In this document: positions 6,684 through 14,746 of the stretch, one piece after another
Layout: each line of letters begins with the position of its first letter
Position numbering within the stretch: the first letter of the stretch is position 1
NCBI RefSeq assembly: GCF_938030725.1
Contig: NZ_CALHIQ010000041.1
Location: forward strand, 1-23,595
From: an uncultured Fretibacterium sp.
GTDB lineage: Bacteria > Synergistota > Synergistia > Synergistales > Aminobacteriaceae
Direction of reading: 5' to 3'
Length of the DNA: 23,595 nucleotides
The notes under the pieces: generated by a model
Databases searched by the model: none
Told to the model about the DNA's origin: nothing
The model's input: the letters and a program-made list of their open reading frames with translations, nothing else
Translations under genes and position numbers: made by a program

Positions 6684-7490
6684 ATGGATAAGGACATGGT
6701 AAATCAGGTTATGGATGCAGTGATGAAGAGGCTGGGCGACACCCCCGCTCCCGCGGCCCCTGTAGCGGAGAAGGCGTCGGCCGGCGTGGAGCCCTGCTTT
6801 GCCAACATCGGGGTGACGGAGTTCGTCGGCACGGCCCAGGGGCACACCATCGGCGCGGTCATCGCCAACGTGGACCCCATCCTGCACCAGATCATGGGGC
6901 TGGACCCGAAGTACCGCTCCATCGGCATCATCTCCGACCGCATCGGCGCCGGCCCTCAGATCATGGCGACGGACGAGGCGGTCAAGGCCACGAACACCGA
7001 GGTGCTCTCCATTGAGCTGCCGCGCGACACCGAGGGCGGCGCGGGCCACGGCTGCCTCATCCTGCTGGGCGCGGAGGACGTTTCGGACGCCCGGAGGGCC
7101 GTCGAGGTGGCGCTCTCCAACGTCCAGAACTACTTCGGCGACGTGTGGGGCAACGAGGTGGGGTACCTCGAGCTGCAGTACACCGCGCGCGCCAGCTACG
7201 CCGTGAACAAGGGCCTGGGCGGCCCCCTCGGCAAGGCCTACGGGCTTGTGCTGGGCGCTCCGGCGGGCATCGGCGTCGTCATCTGCGATACGGCGGTGAA
7301 GGCGGCTGAGGTGGAGGTCCTCTCCTACGCCTCCCCGTCCAAGACGTCCTACACGAACGAGGCGTTCATCTCGATCACGGGCGACTCCGGCGCCGTGCGC
7401 CAGGCCATCCGCGCCGCGCGCGACGTGGGGCTGAAGCTCCTGGGCGCCATGGGGTCGGAGCCGAAGTCCGCTTCGGTCTCCTACATTTAG
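6684..7490 (+). CDS. pduB: Trimeric tandem-BMC shell protein PduB
   Basis: This 268-residue protein has two BMC domains in tandem (BMC-T), recognisable by HTIGAVIANVDPILHQIMGL in the first and AYGLVLGAPAGIGVVICDTA in the second. It should form pseudohexameric trimers in the shell. The N-terminus (MDKDMVNQVMDAVMKRLG) is an amphipathic helix followed by a Pro/Ala linker. In enteric PduB the equivalent extension links shell to enzyme core. The ATG at 6684 follows AAGGAGGGG. It is a major facet component together with the preceding pduA, as in enteric loci. Confidence 0.94.
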   Translation: MDKDMVNQVMDAVMKRLGDTPAPAAPVAEKASAGVEPCFANIGVTEFVGTAQGHTIGAVIANVDPILHQIMGLDPKYRSIGIISDRIGAGPQIMATDEAVKATNTEVLSIELPRDTEGGAGHGCLILLGAEDVSDARRAVEVALSNVQNYFGDVWGNEVGYLELQYTARASYAVNKGLGGPLGKAYGLVLGAPAGIGVVICDTAVKAAEVEVLSYASPSKTSYTNEAFISITGDSGAVRQAIRAARDVGLKLLGAMGSEPKSASVSYI

Positions 7491-7525
7491 CGCGTCAGGG
7501 CGCGAGTACGTGGAGGTGAACTGTT

Positions 7526-9199
7526 TTGCCGAAGACAAAACGCAACAAGCGGTTTGAGGTCCTCGAAAACCGGCCGGTCCACAAGGACGGATTCATCGGC
7601 GAGTGGGTTGACGTCGGCCTCTACGCCATGGGCAGCCCCAACGACCCCAAGCCCTCCATCAAGATCGAGAACGGCAGGGTCGTGGAGATGGACGGGGTGC
7701 GCCGCGAGGACTTCAACATGAACGAGCAGTTCGTGGCGGACTACGCGATCGACCTCGCTATGGCCCCCAAGGCCATGGCCATGAGCGAGCAGGAGATCGC
7801 CCACATGCTGGTGGACATCAACGTCCCGCGCACGGAGTGCACGAAGGTCATGCAGGGCCTGACGCCTGCCAAGATCGCCGGCGTGATGGACAAGCTGGAC
7901 ATCGCGGAGATCATCCTGGCCATGCACAAGATGCGCACCCGCGGGAAGCCCGGCAACCAGGCGCACATCACGAGCGCGACGGACAACCCCGTGCTCCTGG
8001 TGGCGGACGCGGCCGAGGGCGCCCTGCGCGGCTTCCTCGAGGTGGAAACGACGGTAGCCGTCGTGCGCTATGCGCCCCTGAACGCCCTTTCCCTGCTCGT
8101 CGGCTCTCAGACGGGCCGGCCCGGCACGCTGACGCAGTGCTCCCTGGAGGAGGCCTTCGAGCTTCAGATCGGCATGAGGGGCCTGACGGCCTACGCGGAG
8201 ACGATCTCCGTCTACGGCACGGAGAACGTGTTCATCGACGGCGACGACACCCCGTGGTCCAAGGCGTTCCTGGCCTCCTGCTACGCCTCCCGCGGCCTCA
8301 AGATGCGCTTCACCTCCGGGACGGGCAGCGAGGTGCAGATGGGCGCCGCCGAGGGCAAGTCCATGCTGTACCTCGAGGTCCTCTGCATCATGCTGACGAA
8401 GGGCGCGGGCGTGCAGGGGCTGCAGAACGGGTCCATCTCCTGCATCGGCGTTCCGGGCGCCGTCCCCTCCGGACTGCGCGCGGTCGCCGCGGAGAACCTG
8501 GTGACCACCGCCCTGGACCTTGAGGTGGCCTCCGGGAACGACCAGACCTTCTCCCACTCCGACCTGCGCCGCACGGCCCGCACCATGCCTCAGTTCTTTG
8601 CCGGGACGGACTTCGTGTTCTCCGGCTACTCCGGCGTGCCGAACTACGACAACATGTTCGCGGGCTCGAACTGGGACATCGAGGACGAGGACGACTACCT
8701 GGCGCTGCAGCGCGACTTCAAGGTGGATGGCGGCAACCGCCCGGTGCTGGAGGCGGACGTCGTCGCGGTCCGAAACAAGGCCGCCCGCGCCCTTCAGGCC
8801 GTCTATAAAGAGTTGGGCTTCCCGCCCATCACGGACGAGGAGGTCGAGCTCGCGACCTACGCCAACGGCAGCAAGGACATCACGCCGCGCAACATCCCCG
8901 AGGACCTCAAGGCGGCCGAGCGGCTGCTGAAGGAGGGCATCAACGGAGTCAGCGTCGTGAAGGCACTTGCAAAGGGCGGCTTTGAGGACATCGCAAAGAA
9001 CGTCCTGATGATGCTGAAGCAGCGCATCTCCGGGGACTACCTGCAGACTTCTTCCTGGGTCGCGAAGGACGGTTACGTCTGGAGCGCCGTCAACGATCCC
9101 AACACGTACACGGGACCGGGCACCGGCTACCAGCTCTCCCCGGAGCGCTGGGAGGAGATCAAGAACATTCCGTGGGCCATTCGTCCTGAGGACGTATAA
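7526..9199 (+). CDS. pduC: Coenzyme-B12-dependent diol/glycerol dehydratase, large subunit
   Basis: This subunit holds the active site that turns 1,2-propanediol into propionaldehyde by a radical mechanism. The 557 residues match the family end to end. By alignment to the Klebsiella oxytoca numbering (plus four), the substrate and metal residues are all present: Q145, H147, E174, E225, Q300, D339 and S366. S305 and Q340, associated with diol rather than glycerol dehydratases, are also kept, but related glycerol enzymes can share them, so substrate is not settled. The start is TTG at 7526 after GGAGGTG, an unusual choice for the main catalytic subunit. pduD follows after 15 bases. Confidence 0.96.
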   Translation: MPKTKRNKRFEVLENRPVHKDGFIGEWVDVGLYAMGSPNDPKPSIKIENGRVVEMDGVRREDFNMNEQFVADYAIDLAMAPKAMAMSEQEIAHMLVDINVPRTECTKVMQGLTPAKIAGVMDKLDIAEIILAMHKMRTRGKPGNQAHITSATDNPVLLVADAAEGALRGFLEVETTVAVVRYAPLNALSLLVGSQTGRPGTLTQCSLEEAFELQIGMRGLTAYAETISVYGTENVFIDGDDTPWSKAFLASCYASRGLKMRFTSGTGSEVQMGAAEGKSMLYLEVLCIMLTKGAGVQGLQNGSISCIGVPGAVPSGLRAVAAENLVTTALDLEVASGNDQTFSHSDLRRTARTMPQFFAGTDFVFSGYSGVPNYDNMFAGSNWDIEDEDDYLALQRDFKVDGGNRPVLEADVVAVRNKAARALQAVYKELGFPPITDEEVELATYANGSKDITPRNIPEDLKAAERLLKEGINGVSVVKALAKGGFEDIAKNVLMMLKQRISGDYLQTSSWVAKDGYVWSAVNDPNTYTGPGTGYQLSPERWEEIKNIPWAIRPEDV

Positions 9200-9214
9200 G
9201 GGGAGGGACAGACG

Positions 9215-9895
9215 ATGCAGGTCAATGAAGATCTTGTCCGTAAGGTTATAGAGGAGGTCATCGCGGAGTTCGCGGCTCAGAGCGCGCCGACTCCGGCGCC
9301 TGAGCCAGCTCCGGCGGTGCCGGCCGGGGGAGCCCTGCCCGCCGGCGCGAAGCTCCGCTTCACGGAGGTGGGGCCCGCCAAACGCGGCACGGACCCGAAG
9401 GAGGTTGTGGTGGCGCTGCCGCCGGCCTTCGGCACGGAGTTCCATGCCACGATCATCAACGTCCCCCACACCGAGGTGCTGCGCCAGGTGTTCGCGGGGA
9501 TCGAGGAGGAGGGCTGCAACTACCGCGTCGTCAAGGTCTACCATACGGCGGATGTCGCGTTCATCGCCCACGCCGGTGCCCGGCTCTCCGGGTCCGGGAT
9601 CGGCATCGGCATCCTCTCGCGCGGCACGGCCGTCATCCACCAGCGGGAGTTGGCCCCCCTGGCCAACCTGGAGCTCTTCCCTCAGAGCCCGCTCCTGGAC
9701 GCGGAGGTCTTCCGCCAGATCGGGCGGAACGCGGCGAAGTACGCCAAGGGCGAGAACCCCATGCCGGTGCCGACGCGCAACGACCCCATGGCCCGCCCGC
9801 GCTACCAGGGCATCGCGGCCCTGCTCCACAACAAGGAGGCCAGCTTCCTCGACCGCACCAAGGCCCCCGTGGAGTTCAAGGTCGAGATCGTGTAG
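9215..9895 (+). CDS. pduD: Diol dehydratase, medium subunit
   Basis: The 226 residues contain the beta-subunit domain that, with PduC, binds the cobalamin. Markers are VVVALPPAFGTEFHATIINV, VYHTADVAFIAHAGARLSGS and GIGILSRGTAVIHQ. The first 20 residues (MQVNEDLVRKVIEEVIAEFA) form an amphipathic helix, followed by a Pro/Ala-rich linker to about 44. This is the architecture of the PduD encapsulation peptide, which carries the whole dehydratase into the shell. The ATG at 9215 follows GGGGAGGGACAG. Confidence 0.95.
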   Translation: MQVNEDLVRKVIEEVIAEFAAQSAPTPAPEPAPAVPAGGALPAGAKLRFTEVGPAKRGTDPKEVVVALPPAFGTEFHATIINVPHTEVLRQVFAGIEEEGCNYRVVKVYHTADVAFIAHAGARLSGSGIGIGILSRGTAVIHQRELAPLANLELFPQSPLLDAEVFRQIGRNAAKYAKGENPMPVPTRNDPMARPRYQGIAALLHNKEASFLDRTKAPVEFKVEIV

Positions 9896-9907
9896 AGAAG
9901 GTGACTG

Positions 9908-10456
9908 ATGATGGCTGAGATGAACGAACAGGTTATCGCTGAGATGGTGCGGCAGGTGCTGAAGGGCATGGCCTCCGGCTCCGCGCCTGCGGAGAGCGCG
10001 CCCGCGCCGCAGCGGCCAGAGGCGCCGGGCGGCAAGGTCACGGCGAAGGATTATCCCCTTGGGACCAACAGGCCGGACCTGATCCGGTCCCCCACCGGCA
10101 AGAAGCTTGACGAATTGACGCTGGACGCCGTGATGAAGGACGTGGCCACGTTCAAGGACTTCACCATCACGCCGGAGGCCCTTGAGCTTCAGGCGCAGGT
10201 GGCCGAGTCCGCGGGGAGGCCGCAGATCGGGCGCAACATGCGGCGCGCTGCCGAGCTGACGCGCATTGCCGACGAGCGGGTGCTTGAGATTTACAACGCG
10301 CTTCGGCCTCACCGCTCCACGTTCGACGAGCTGATCGCCATCGCGGACGAGCTGGACAATCAGTATCAGGCGCACACCTGCGCGGCGCACGTCCGCGAGG
10401 CGGCCGACGTGTACAAGCGCCGCAAGCTCCTCCGCGGCGATCGTCCGGAGTCCTGA
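9908..10456 (+). CDS. pduE: Diol dehydratase, small subunit
   Basis: The 182-residue gamma subunit completes the (alpha-beta-gamma)2 dehydratase. The family domain starts at about residue 46 (DYPLGTNRPDLIRSPTGKKL) and ends with the helical VREAADVYKRRKLL segment. The first 20 residues contain an amphipathic helix (MNEQVIAEMVRQVLKGM) and then a Pro/Ala linker, so PduE, like PduD, probably carries an encapsulation peptide. Two ATGs stand side by side (9908 and 9911); the first is listed, and an AAGGTG lies just ahead. A strong hairpin follows before pduG. Confidence 0.94.
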   Translation: MMAEMNEQVIAEMVRQVLKGMASGSAPAESAPAPQRPEAPGGKVTAKDYPLGTNRPDLIRSPTGKKLDELTLDAVMKDVATFKDFTITPEALELQAQVAESAGRPQIGRNMRRAAELTRIADERVLEIYNALRPHRSTFDELIAIADELDNQYQAHTCAAHVREAADVYKRRKLLRGDRPES

Positions 10457-10485
10457 TCGAAGTTCCACCCGCGCGCACGGACCGG

Positions 10486-10513
10486 GCCGGCGCGGCCTGA
10501 TGGTCGCGCCGGC
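10486..10513 (+). other. 12-bp stem with tetraloop in the pduE-pduG gap
   Basis: GCCGGCGCGGCC pairs with GGTCGCGCCGGC across a TGAT loop, 12 pairs including one G-U. No T-tract follows, so it is not a plain intrinsic terminator. Its place between the abundant dehydratase genes and the reactivase genes suggests mRNA stabilisation, a processing site, or damping of downstream expression. The structure is seen; the role is inferred. Confidence 0.6.
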
Positions 10514-10544
10514 AGGGACGTTTGCCGGTGAAGGAGGCTGTTCC

Positions 10545-12383
10545 ATGGCGGTTATAGCGGGTATCGATATCGGCAACTCAACGACCGAAGTCGCCCTTGG
10601 GCGCGTGGAGGGCGGACGGGTGAATTTCCTGTCCTCCTCCATCGCCTTCACCTCTGGCATCAAGGGGACGACGCAGAACGTCCTGGGCGTCCGCAACGCC
10701 CTCTCCGACGCCCTGGAGAGGGCGGGATGGGAGCGCGACGACTTTTCAAAGGTGGACCTCATCCGCATCAACCGGGCGGCCCCCGTCATCGGGGAGGTCG
10801 CCATGGAAACCGTGACGGAGACGATCATCACGGAGTCCACCATGATCGGGCACAACCCCTCCACCCCTGGCGGTGTCGGCGTCGGCCAGGGGGAAACGGT
10901 GGCGTTCGACGGGCTCGCGAACTGCGTTCCGGGCAAGGCCTGCACCGTCGTGGTCCCCGGCTCCGTGGACTACGAACGGGCGGCCGCGGGCATCGCCGCC
11001 GCCATGGAGCGCGGCGTTGACGTCACCTGTGCCATCTGCCGAAACGACGACGGCGTCCTCATCGCAAACCGGCTTCCGCGCGTCATCCCCATCGTGGACG
11101 AGGTGCGCGCCATCGACCGCGTGCCGCTGGGGATGCAGGCCTGCGTGGAGGTGGCCCCTCCGGGCAGGGTGGTGGAGCTGTTGGCCAACCCCTACGACAT
11201 CGCGACGATCTTCGGGCTCTCTCCGGACGAAACGCGTCAGGTGGTTCCGGTGGCGCGCGCCCTGGTCGGCAACCGGTCGGCCGTCGTGATCCGGACGCCC
11301 CTCGGCGAGGTGAAGGAGCGCCGCATCCCCGCGGGAGAGCTGACCATCGCGGGCCCCAACGGCAAGCGCGGCATCGCCGTGGACGAGGGGGCGGAGAAGA
11401 TCATGAAGCTCGTTTCCTCCTCGCAGCCCATCTCGGACGTCTTCGGAGAGCCGGGGACGAACGTCGGAGGCATGATGGAGCGCGTGCGCCGCACCATGTC
11501 CAACCTGACGGAGATCCCCCTGGCGGACGTACACATCCGCGACCTCCTGGCCGTGGACACCCAGGTGCCGCAGAAGGTGGTGGGGGGCCTGGCGGAGGAG
11601 TTCTCGCTGGAGAACGGCGTGGCCCTGGCGGTGATGGTGCAGACGGTGGACCTGCCCATGCAGCGCCTCGCGGCCGCCATCGAGGCGGACCTGCGCGTGA
11701 AGGTGGAGATCGGCGGCATCGAGGCGGAGATGGCGATCAAGGGCGCCCTCACTACGCCGGGGACCCGGCAGCCCATGGCCATCCTGGACATGGGGGCGGG
11801 CAGCACGGACGCCTCCTTCATGCGCGAAGACGGCTCGGAGAGCCTGATCCACCTGGCCGGAGCGGGCCAGATGGTGAACACGATCATCGCGAGCGAGTTG
11901 GGCATCGACAGCATGGACCTGGCGGAGGCCATCAAGCGGACGCCCCTCTGCAAGGCGGAGAGCGTCTACAACATCCGCCTTGAGGACGGGACGGTGCGGT
12001 TCTTCGACAAGCCGCTGCCTCCCCACGTCTTCGGCCGGGTCTGCCTCCTGCACAGCGAAACGGACCTGGAGCCCCTCCCTCTGAACAACGTCCCGATGGA
12101 CCGCATCCGCAGCATCCGGCGCAGCGCAAAACAGCAGGTCTTCGCGGCGAACGCGGTTCGCGCCCTGGAGCGCGTCGCGCCGGCGGGCAACGTCCGCCTG
12201 ATCGACTTCGTTGTGCTGGTCGGAGGGTCCTCGATGGACTTTGAGATCTCCCCCATGGTGACGCAGGTCCTGTCCCAGTACGGCGTCGTGGCGGGGCGCG
12301 GCAACATCCGCGGGACGGAAGGGCCGCGCAACGCGGTGGCCACGGGCCTGGTGCTCTCCTACCTGGACGAGGTCGGGGCATGA
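10545..12383 (+). CDS. pduG: Diol dehydratase reactivase, large subunit
   Basis: This ATP-dependent chaperone-like protein releases damaged cobalamin from inactivated dehydratase so that fresh coenzyme can bind. The 612 residues match enteric PduG throughout. The actin/Hsp70-type ATPase motifs are AGIDIGNSTTEV (5-16) and LDMGAGSTDASF (Asp at 415). Other markers are ITESTMIGHNPSTPGGVG and VVLVGGSSMDFEIS near the C-terminus. An in-frame upstream GTG-type start exists near 10500, but ATG 10545 is chosen because AAGGAGG precedes it and the protein begins exactly as the family does. Its last bases overlap pduH (ATGA). Confidence 0.95.
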   Translation: MAVIAGIDIGNSTTEVALGRVEGGRVNFLSSSIAFTSGIKGTTQNVLGVRNALSDALERAGWERDDFSKVDLIRINRAAPVIGEVAMETVTETIITESTMIGHNPSTPGGVGVGQGETVAFDGLANCVPGKACTVVVPGSVDYERAAAGIAAAMERGVDVTCAICRNDDGVLIANRLPRVIPIVDEVRAIDRVPLGMQACVEVAPPGRVVELLANPYDIATIFGLSPDETRQVVPVARALVGNRSAVVIRTPLGEVKERRIPAGELTIAGPNGKRGIAVDEGAEKIMKLVSSSQPISDVFGEPGTNVGGMMERVRRTMSNLTEIPLADVHIRDLLAVDTQVPQKVVGGLAEEFSLENGVALAVMVQTVDLPMQRLAAAIEADLRVKVEIGGIEAEMAIKGALTTPGTRQPMAILDMGAGSTDASFMREDGSESLIHLAGAGQMVNTIIASELGIDSMDLAEAIKRTPLCKAESVYNIRLEDGTVRFFDKPLPPHVFGRVCLLHSETDLEPLPLNNVPMDRIRSIRRSAKQQVFAANAVRALERVAPAGNVRLIDFVVLVGGSSMDFEISPMVTQVLSQYGVVAGRGNIRGTEGPRNAVATGLVLSYLDEVGA

Positions 12384-12985
12384 AGGGCTGGTGTGAGCGC
12401 CTGGCCGACGTGCCGCCGGAGCGGCCGTGCATCGTCCTCCTGCTGGCGGCTGGCGTAGATGAGCGCGTCGCGGAGGCCATCGGCACCGGGTGCGAGGAGG
12501 AGGGAATCCCCGCCGCCTGGGAGAGGGCCCTGACGCCGGAGGACACGGCCCACGCGGCCTCTCTGAGGTCCCGCCTGGACGTGGGGGTCCTGGTCATGGA
12601 GGCCAGGGCGGCCGTCGGCGTCGCGCAGATTCCGGACCGCCCGTGGCTGGACGTCGGGGCGGATGGGCCGGCGGACTGGCGCTGGGTGGGCCAGGCGGCG
12701 GCCCGGATCGTGAAGGGGCAGCCCATGCCGCCGCGGCCGGGCGAGGTCCCGGACCACGAACCGGAGCCCGACCCCGTTGCGCCGCCCACTGCGCCCTCGC
12801 CCCTGCCGGAGCCGGAGGTGGGGCTCCTTCCCATGCGCGCGCCCTACGCGGAGGAGCGCGAGAGGGCCGTGGATGCGTTGGTCGCCAGGGTGACGCAGGA
12901 GGTCATGAGGCGGCTTCTGGGACTTGGGGACGGCACGGGCATGGCCGAGTCGGATTCGGGAGGGGGCACGAGAGGTGAACGATAG
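12380..12985 (+). CDS. pduH: Diol dehydratase reactivase, small subunit, with C-terminal extension
   Basis: Residues 1-115 form the usual small-subunit domain (RPCIVLLLAAGVDERVAEAI, then DVGVLVMEARAAVGVAQIPD and WRWVGQAAARIVKGQP). This part exchanges with the dehydratase beta subunit during reactivation. Known relatives are about 115-125 residues; this one has 201. The extra part is a Pro-rich linker (116-148) and a predicted amphipathic helix (158-181, ERERAVDALVARVTQEVMRR) that resembles the encapsulation peptides of PduD and PduP but sits at the C-terminus. It overlaps pduG at the start and the next gene by 11 bases. Identity of the core is firm; the function of the extension is inference. 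Confidence 0.88.
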   Translation: MKGWCERLADVPPERPCIVLLLAAGVDERVAEAIGTGCEEEGIPAAWERALTPEDTAHAASLRSRLDVGVLVMEARAAVGVAQIPDRPWLDVGADGPADWRWVGQAAARIVKGQPMPPRPGEVPDHEPEPDPVAPPTAPSPLPEPEVGLLPMRAPYAEERERAVDALVARVTQEVMRRLLGLGDGTGMAESDSGGGTRGER

Positions 12986-13616
12986 GGAGAGGGTCCGAGG
13001 CGCCGTCGGCCTCATCGAAACGGAAGGGCTTCCTGCGGCGATCGCCGCGGCGGACGCCGCGCTGAAGGCGGCCAACGTCGTCCTGGTCGGGCGCGAGAAC
13101 TCCCGCGGCGGCGGCTTCATGACGGTGAAGATAGCCGGCGACGTCGCCGCGGTGCAGGCCGCGCTGGCGGCGGCCCGCGCCGTCGCGGAGGGCGTGCGGG
13201 GCGTTCACTCCGTGCTCACCATCCCGCGCCCTGGGGAGGGGATTGGGGACCGCCTCGTCCGGAACGGGAACACGATGGGGGCGGAACTCCTCAGGCCCGC
13301 GCCGCCTGAGCCGGCGCCGTGCGAAGCTGAGGAGGCTGCGGGTACCGCGGCCGATGAGCCGGAATCCGAGGCCGAATGGGACGCTGAACTCCCGGCGGAG
13401 GACCGGTCGTCGCGACTGGATGAGGCCGGACTGGCCGTGGCTGGGCCGAGGGCGCTGATGAAGGTCAAGCCTGCTGCGCCCGCCGAAGCGGGAGAGCGGA
13501 CGTCCGCCGAAGTCGCGGGCGGAGTGGAGGCTGGCGAGGTCGCCCCGGAGCCTGCGGAGGATGAGGCGAAGAAGCCGCGCAAGCGGCGTTCCACGGCCCG
13601 GAGGAAGCCGAAGTGA
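12975..13616 (+). CDS. PduK-like BMC shell protein with long acidic linker and basic tail
   Basis: Residues 7-90 are a BMC-H domain (GLIETEGLPAAIAAADAALK, VKIAGDVAAVQAAL, HSVLTIPRP). The pore loop is altered and one residue longer (RENSRGGG instead of YEKIGSA of the operon's PduA). Residues 110-198 are an Ala/Glu/Pro-rich, probably disordered linker, and the last 15 residues are strongly basic (KKPRKRRSTARRKPK). Enteric PduK also has a C-terminal extension, but with a Cys motif, and EutK has a DNA-binding-type domain; neither is visible here. The GTG at 12975 was chosen because the family domain starts there and a GGGAGGGGG lies upstream. The stop overlaps a further small ORF. Confidence 0.85.
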   Translation: MNDRERVRGAVGLIETEGLPAAIAAADAALKAANVVLVGRENSRGGGFMTVKIAGDVAAVQAALAAARAVAEGVRGVHSVLTIPRPGEGIGDRLVRNGNTMGAELLRPAPPEPAPCEAEEAAGTAADEPESEAEWDAELPAEDRSSRLDEAGLAVAGPRALMKVKPAAPAEAGERTSAEVAGGVEAGEVAPEPAEDEAKKPRKRRSTARRKPK

Positions 13617-13741
13617 GTGCGGCGGTGATCGCGCGGCCGGACGAGCAGACGGAGCGGCTGTTCCTGCGTCCGGAGGAGCCCGCCCCGGAGGACGGCGAGC
13701 GAAGGATTCGGCGCAGGGACTTTCGCGTCGAGGAGGACTGA
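13613..13741 (+). CDS. Possible 42-residue small protein
   Basis: A short frame starts with GTG at 13613, overlapping the preceding stop (GTGA), and ends with TGA at 13741. GAGGAA lies six bases before the GTG. The peptide is highly charged: VSAAVIARPDEQTERLFLRP at the front and GERRIRRRDFRVEED at the end. No homologue is recognised. Translational coupling and lack of other content in the interval support it; a non-coding spacer is the alternative. A second in-frame GTG at 13625 could also serve. Confidence 0.4.
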   Translation: MSAAVIARPDEQTERLFLRPEEPAPEDGERRIRRRDFRVEED

Positions 13742-13765
13742 GCGGCGAGGGGGCTGGCTCTTGCG

Positions 13766-14746
13766 ATGAGCGGCGGGAGAAACGCGAAGGGTAAGGAGGC
13801 CGGCCCGGTGGGGCAGGGCCCGGCGGAGCGTAGGGAGGTGGCGGCACCGTCCTTCGACCCGGAGGCCGTGGAACTCCTCGGCGCTCTTGAGGGCGCTTTG
13901 CACCGGGAGGAGCCGCTGAACGGCTTCAAGGAGCTCTTCCTCGGGTTCGACCTGGGGACGACGAACCTGGTGCTGGTGGCGCTGAACGAGGAAGGGCGCC
14001 CCGTGTCCGCCGTGATGGAGAGCTCCAGGTCCTCCGTCCGGGACGGCGTAATCGTCGATTACATGGCCTCGGTCGAGGGGATGCGGAGGTGCCTCGATCG
14101 GCTGGAACGCCGTCTGGGTAGGGCGGGCCTCAGCGCCCTGGGGGCGGCGGCCTTCCCGCCCGGCGTCAGCGAGAAGACGGCCAAAGTATGCGCCAACGTC
14201 GTGGAGGCCCTGGGCTTCGACTGCGCGGGGCTGTATGAGGAGCCGACGGCGGCCGCGGCCGCGCTTGGGCTGGAGGACGCGGCGATCGTGGACATCGGCG
14301 GCGGCACGACGGGCATCACGATCCTGCAGGGCGGAAGGCCCGTCTACACGGCGGACGAGCCCACGGGCGGCACGCACATGACCCTCGTGTTGGCGGGGAA
14401 CATGGACGTCAGCTTCGAGGCCGCGGAGGCCGTGAAGCGGACCCCTGCGCGCCAGAGGGAGCTGCTCCCCGTCCTGAGGCCGGTGCTGGAGAAGATGGGC
14501 TCGATCGTGAGGCACCACCTCGAGGCGAGCGGCTACTGGGGCCGGGTCCCGACGATCGTCTGCGGCGGCGGCGCGGACCTGCCCGGCGCGGCGGCTGTCC
14601 TGACGGCGGCCGTGGGGGCGCCGGTTTCCATGACCCCCCACCCTCTTTTGGTCACGCCGTCGGGGATCGCCCTGAGCCTTTGGCGCGACGTTCGCGGAGG
14701 AGAGCGGCAGATCGGGAAGCGAGGTGGGAACGTTGGGCAAGGATGA
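13766..14746 (+). CDS. eutJ: EutJ-family Hsp70/actin-like protein
   Basis: EutJ is a presumed chaperone of ethanolamine-type microcompartments; its exact job is not proven. The 326 residues include the phosphate-binding GFDLGTTN (60-67), the second nucleotide-binding DIGGGTTG, YEEPTAAAAAL as in Hsp70-like folds, and CGGGADLPG near the end. The common length is about 280. Here the first 40 residues are extra, low in complexity, and may be mis-started or a real extension, because ATG 13766 has only a distant GAGGGGG. The presence of an EutJ gene in a Pdu operon is a mixed feature. It could assist dehydratase assembly or reactivation alongside PduGH. It overlaps the next gene. Confidence 0.88.
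   Translation: MSGGRNAKGKEAGPVGQGPAERREVAAPSFDPEAVELLGALEGALHREEPLNGFKELFLGFDLGTTNLVLVALNEEGRPVSAVMESSRSSVRDGVIVDYMASVEGMRRCLDRLERRLGRAGLSALGAAAFPPGVSEKTAKVCANVVEALGFDCAGLYEEPTAAAAALGLEDAAIVDIGGGTTGITILQGGRPVYTADEPTGGTHMTLVLAGNMDVSFEAAEAVKRTPARQRELLPVLRPVLEKMGSIVRHHLEASGYWGRVPTIVCGGGADLPGAAAVLTAAVGAPVSMTPHPLLVTPSGIALSLWRDVRGGERQIGKRGGNVGQG

Noticed and set aside
7487..10945. Minus-strand open frame of 1152 codons across pduC-pduG
   Set aside because: It is the antisense shadow of well-identified plus-strand genes; its His/Arg/Leu-rich translation resembles no protein, as is usual in G+C-rich DNA.
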